Below, piece after piece: positions 60,180 through 62,087 of a DNA stretch of 62,087 nt. Below the pieces are notes generated by a model. The model ran no database searches. It had not been told where the DNA came from and saw only the letters and a list, made by a program, of their open reading frames with translations. Positions within the stretch are counted from its first letter, which is position 1, and every line of letters starts with the position of its first letter. Origin of the DNA: an uncultured bacterium (GTDB taxonomy: Bacteria > Verrucomicrobiota > Lentisphaeria > Victivallales > Victivallaceae); the NCBI GenBank assembly GCA_949297015.1, contig CASFRF010000041.1:1-62087 (forward strand), written 5' to 3'. The position numbers and the translations under genes are program-made.

Positions 60180-61613
60180 ATGGATTACAACGTCTATCTG
60201 AACCCGCTGACCGACCGCTACGCCGGTGCGGAGATGAGTTTCAACTGGTCGCCGCAGCACAAACATGCCACCTGGCGCCGACTCTGGCTGGCGCTGGCCC
60301 GCTGCGAACAGCAGCTGGGGCTGGCGATCACCGATGAGCAGATCGCCCAGCTGGCCGCCCATTTGGACGACATCGATTTCGAGGCGGTCGCGGCCAAGGA
60401 GGCGGAACTGCGGCACGACGTGATGAGTCACATCCACGTCTACGGCGACCAGTGTCCCGCCGCCCGGCCGATCATCCACCTCGGCGCCACCAGCTGCTTC
60501 GTCACCGACAACACCGAGCTGATCCAGATGCGCGACAGCATGAAGATTCTGCGGCGCAAACTGCTCAAACTGATTCAGCTGCTGGCCGACTTCGCCGAAG
60601 AGCACCGGTCGCAGCCGATGCTCGGCTACACCCACTATCAGCCGGCCCAGCTGACCACCGTGGGCAAGCGCTTCGCGCTCTACTTGCAGGACTTCATGAT
60701 CGATCTGGAGCGGCTGGAGGAGGAGATCGACCGCCTCCCCTTCCGCAGCGTCAAGGGCACCACCGGCACCCAGGCCAGCTTTATGGAGTTGTTCGAGGGC
60801 GACCATGCCCGGATCCGCGAACTCGAGCGGCGGGTGGCCAAAGAGATGGGCTTCGACCGGGTGATCGACCTCTCGGGGCAGACCTACACCCGGAAACTCG
60901 ATTATTTCGTGCTGACGCACCTGAGCGGCATCGCCCAGTCGGCGGCCAAGATGGCGACCGACATCCGGCTGCTGTCCAATCTGCGCGAGGTCGAGGAGCC
61001 CTTCGGCAAGAAGCAGATCGGCTCCAGCGCCATGGCCTACAAGCGCAACCCGATGCGCTCCGAACGGATCTGCGCGCTGGCCCGCTACGTCATCAGTCTG
61101 CCGGCCAACGCCGCCAACACCGAGGTCGGCCAGTGGTTCGAGCGGACGCTCGACGACTCGGCCAACCGCCGACTGGTGCTGCCGGAAGCGTTTCTGGCCA
61201 CCGATGTGATCCTCTCGCTGCTGATCAACGTGACTGACGGGCTTCAGCTCTGGCCCAAGGTCATCGCCCGGCACATTCAGGCGGAGCTGCCGTTCATGGC
61301 CACGGAGAACCTGCTGATGGCGGCGGTCAAACACGGCGGCGACCGGCAGACCCTGCACGAGGTGATCCGCACCCACTCCATGGCGGCGGCCCGGCGCATC
61401 AAGGAGGAGGGGGCCGACAACGATCTGCTGGAGCGGCTCCGGGCCGATCCGGCCTTCGCCGCGATCCGCGACAAATTCGATCAGCTGCTGGATCCGGCGG
61501 GCTTCGTCGGCCGGGCTCCGGAGCAGGTCGAGGACTATCTGCGCGACAAGGTCCGGCCGATGCTGGCCGCCCGCGCCGCCGACATCGCCGACGGCGAATC
61601 GATCCGGGTCTGA
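60180..61613 (+). CDS. purB: Adenylosuccinate lyase
   Basis: 477 residues, with AGAGG nine bases before ATG 60180. The fumarase/aspartase superfamily signature is SSAMAYKRNPMRSE, and earlier GATSCFVTDNTE and KGTTGTQASFMELF match the active site of PurB (His region in YTHYQPAQLTTVG). The length and the opening YNVYLNPLTDRYAG fit the eukaryote/Bacteroidetes-like subgroup. It acts twice in purine synthesis, releasing fumarate from SAICAR and adenylosuccinate. It appears monocistronic; a GC hairpin follows the stop. Confidence 0.95.
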   Translation: MDYNVYLNPLTDRYAGAEMSFNWSPQHKHATWRRLWLALARCEQQLGLAITDEQIAQLAAHLDDIDFEAVAAKEAELRHDVMSHIHVYGDQCPAARPIIHLGATSCFVTDNTELIQMRDSMKILRRKLLKLIQLLADFAEEHRSQPMLGYTHYQPAQLTTVGKRFALYLQDFMIDLERLEEEIDRLPFRSVKGTTGTQASFMELFEGDHARIRELERRVAKEMGFDRVIDLSGQTYTRKLDYFVLTHLSGIAQSAAKMATDIRLLSNLREVEEPFGKKQIGSSAMAYKRNPMRSERICALARYVISLPANAANTEVGQWFERTLDDSANRRLVLPEAFLATDVILSLLINVTDGLQLWPKVIARHIQAELPFMATENLLMAAVKHGGDRQTLHEVIRTHSMAAARRIKEEGADNDLLERLRADPAFAAIRDKFDQLLDPAGFVGRAPEQVEDYLRDKVRPMLAARAADIADGESIRV

Positions 61614-61624
61614 CGGCGCCGTCA

Positions 61625-61650
61625 CCGCCGCCGGGTCACGCCGGCGGCGG
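61625..61650 (+). other. GC-rich hairpin after purB
   Basis: CCGCCGCCGG at 61625-61634 pairs perfectly with CCGGCGGCGG at 61641-61650 around six bases. No T-run follows, so termination here is uncertain. It lies 11 bases after the purB stop. Confidence 0.5.
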
Positions 61651-61699
61651 CCCGGAGCGGGATTGCCGCCGGGGGAAGCATGAGGGGGACTCCTGGCAG

Positions 61700-61773
61700 T
61701 GGCAACCCCGCCGGGATTCGAACCTGGACTAAATGGACCAAAACCATTTGTGCTGCCATTACACCACGGGGTT
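61700..61773 (-). tRNA. tRNA-Gln (anticodon UUG)
   Basis: A complete cloverleaf reads on the minus strand from 61773. The acceptor arm AACCCCG pairs with CGGGGTT, the D stem is GTGT/GCAC, and the anticodon stem AATGG/CCATT encloses TTTTGGT, giving anticodon TTG. The variable loop is TAGT and the T loop TTCGAAT. The discriminator is G and CCA is encoded (61700-61702). The T stem CCAGG/CCCGG has one A-C mismatch in the middle. Confidence 0.93.
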
Positions 61774-61789
61774 GCGCGGAACGTCCTCT

Positions 61790-61817
61790 AAAATACTCCG
61801 TTTTTTGAAAAAGTCCA
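61790..61817 (-). promoter_or_regulatory. Possible tRNA-Gln promoter
   Basis: On the minus strand TGGACT at 61817-61812, 16 bases, TATTTT at 61795-61790, ending 16 bases before the mature 5-prime end. Confidence 0.42.
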
Positions 61818-61835
61818 CAGAAAAACCTTTTTTTT

Positions 61836-61864
61836 CTGGAAAAAAAAGCAGCCGGTGCTATAGT
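61836..61864 (+). promoter_or_regulatory. Possible promoter for the DUF368 gene
   Basis: TATAGT at 61859-61864, with CTGGAA 17 bases upstream (61836-61841). The -10 is good and the -35 weak. The region is a clear AT-rich island. Confidence 0.4.
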
Positions 61865-61917
61865 ATATTTATCTTTTTTTCATCAACATCAACCGTGAGG
61901 GCTGAACATGACGGAAA

Positions 61918-62087
61918 CACCGCAGAAACGCAACTTGCTGAGCTACCTGAGAATCACTTTCGCCGGCTTCGCCATGGGCGTGGCCAACGTCATCCCCGGA
62001 GTTTCGGGCGGCACCATGGCCTTCATTCTGGGCGTCTTCGAGGAGTTGATCAACGCCATCCGGCAGATCGCCTCGCTCGAAACCTTC
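61918..62087 (+). CDS. DUF368 membrane protein (undecaprenyl-phosphate flippase type), N-terminal part
   Basis: The first 56 residues of a gene running off the right edge. ATG 61918 is preceded by GTGAGG at seven bases. [19 protein letters not shown] is the signature of the DUF368 family, members of which recycle undecaprenyl phosphate across the cytoplasmic membrane. The adjoining [11 protein letters not shown] matches the loop that follows. The rest of the protein is outside the window. Confidence 0.85.

Overview
The window is a GC-rich bacterial chromosome segment of about 62 kb. By eye it looks like a member of the PVC superphylum, most likely a Victivallis-like Lentisphaerota. This is inferred from family resemblance, not from a search. 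The supporting signs are: a prepilin-type protein with a GGN...DG C-terminus at the left edge; very large secreted beta-propeller proteins; a GreA with a several-hundred-residue N-terminal extension, as in chlamydiae; an anaerobic ribonucleotide reductase as the only reductase seen; and many small sugar-catabolism operons (AraC regulator, MDR dehydrogenase, xylose-isomerase-like TIM barrels, Gfo/Idh/MocA oxidoreductase, six-hairpin glycosidase).

Layout. 1-14.2 kb holds the tail of a prepilin-like gene and then a tight run of four secreted multidomain beta-propeller proteins (666-14169), closed by a strong intrinsic terminator. 14.2-17 kb holds an AraC regulator divergent from an MDR dehydrogenase/TIM-barrel operon, with two fully overlapping promoters between them. 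17-21.6 kb is a GH78-like glycosidase translationally coupled to an ExbB/MotA-like channel protein and an ExbD/MotB-like partner. 21.6-26.3 kb, on the minus strand, is a class III ribonucleotide reductase operon under two NrdR boxes. In it the C-terminal glycyl-radical segment of NrdD is a separate 49-residue gene; nrdG and a GT-C membrane transferase follow. 26.4-36.5 kb holds a secreted SGNH hydrolase, prmA, a guaA-rsmD-lipopolysaccharide-kinase-like-membrane protein-comM run, and a hexose-6-phosphate mutarotase. 36.6-40.5 kb carries a short imperfect repeat array and then metK-adenosine kinase-ahcY, the SAM recycling arm. 40.6-51.4 kb holds a Pal/OmpA lipoprotein, ilvE, panC-hisD-hisC-greA, a metallophosphoesterase, a GT87-like membrane protein and tyrS. 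51.4-56 kb holds pepD and a sugar operon. 56-60 kb (minus) is the oxidative pentose phosphate operon gnd-zwf-pgl behind a VOC protein. 60-62 kb holds purB, tRNA-Gln(UUG) and the start of a DUF368 membrane protein.

The most unusual items are the four-gene propeller cluster, whose three largest members share an EF-hand-like loop, an HGSH motif and a C-terminal domain; the split NrdD, cut inside its zinc-ribbon; and the glycosidase plus ion-channel-like pair. No rRNA, CRISPR array, transposase or phage gene was seen. Start sites were chosen mainly from ribosome binding sites and gene overlaps; domain assignments are by eye.
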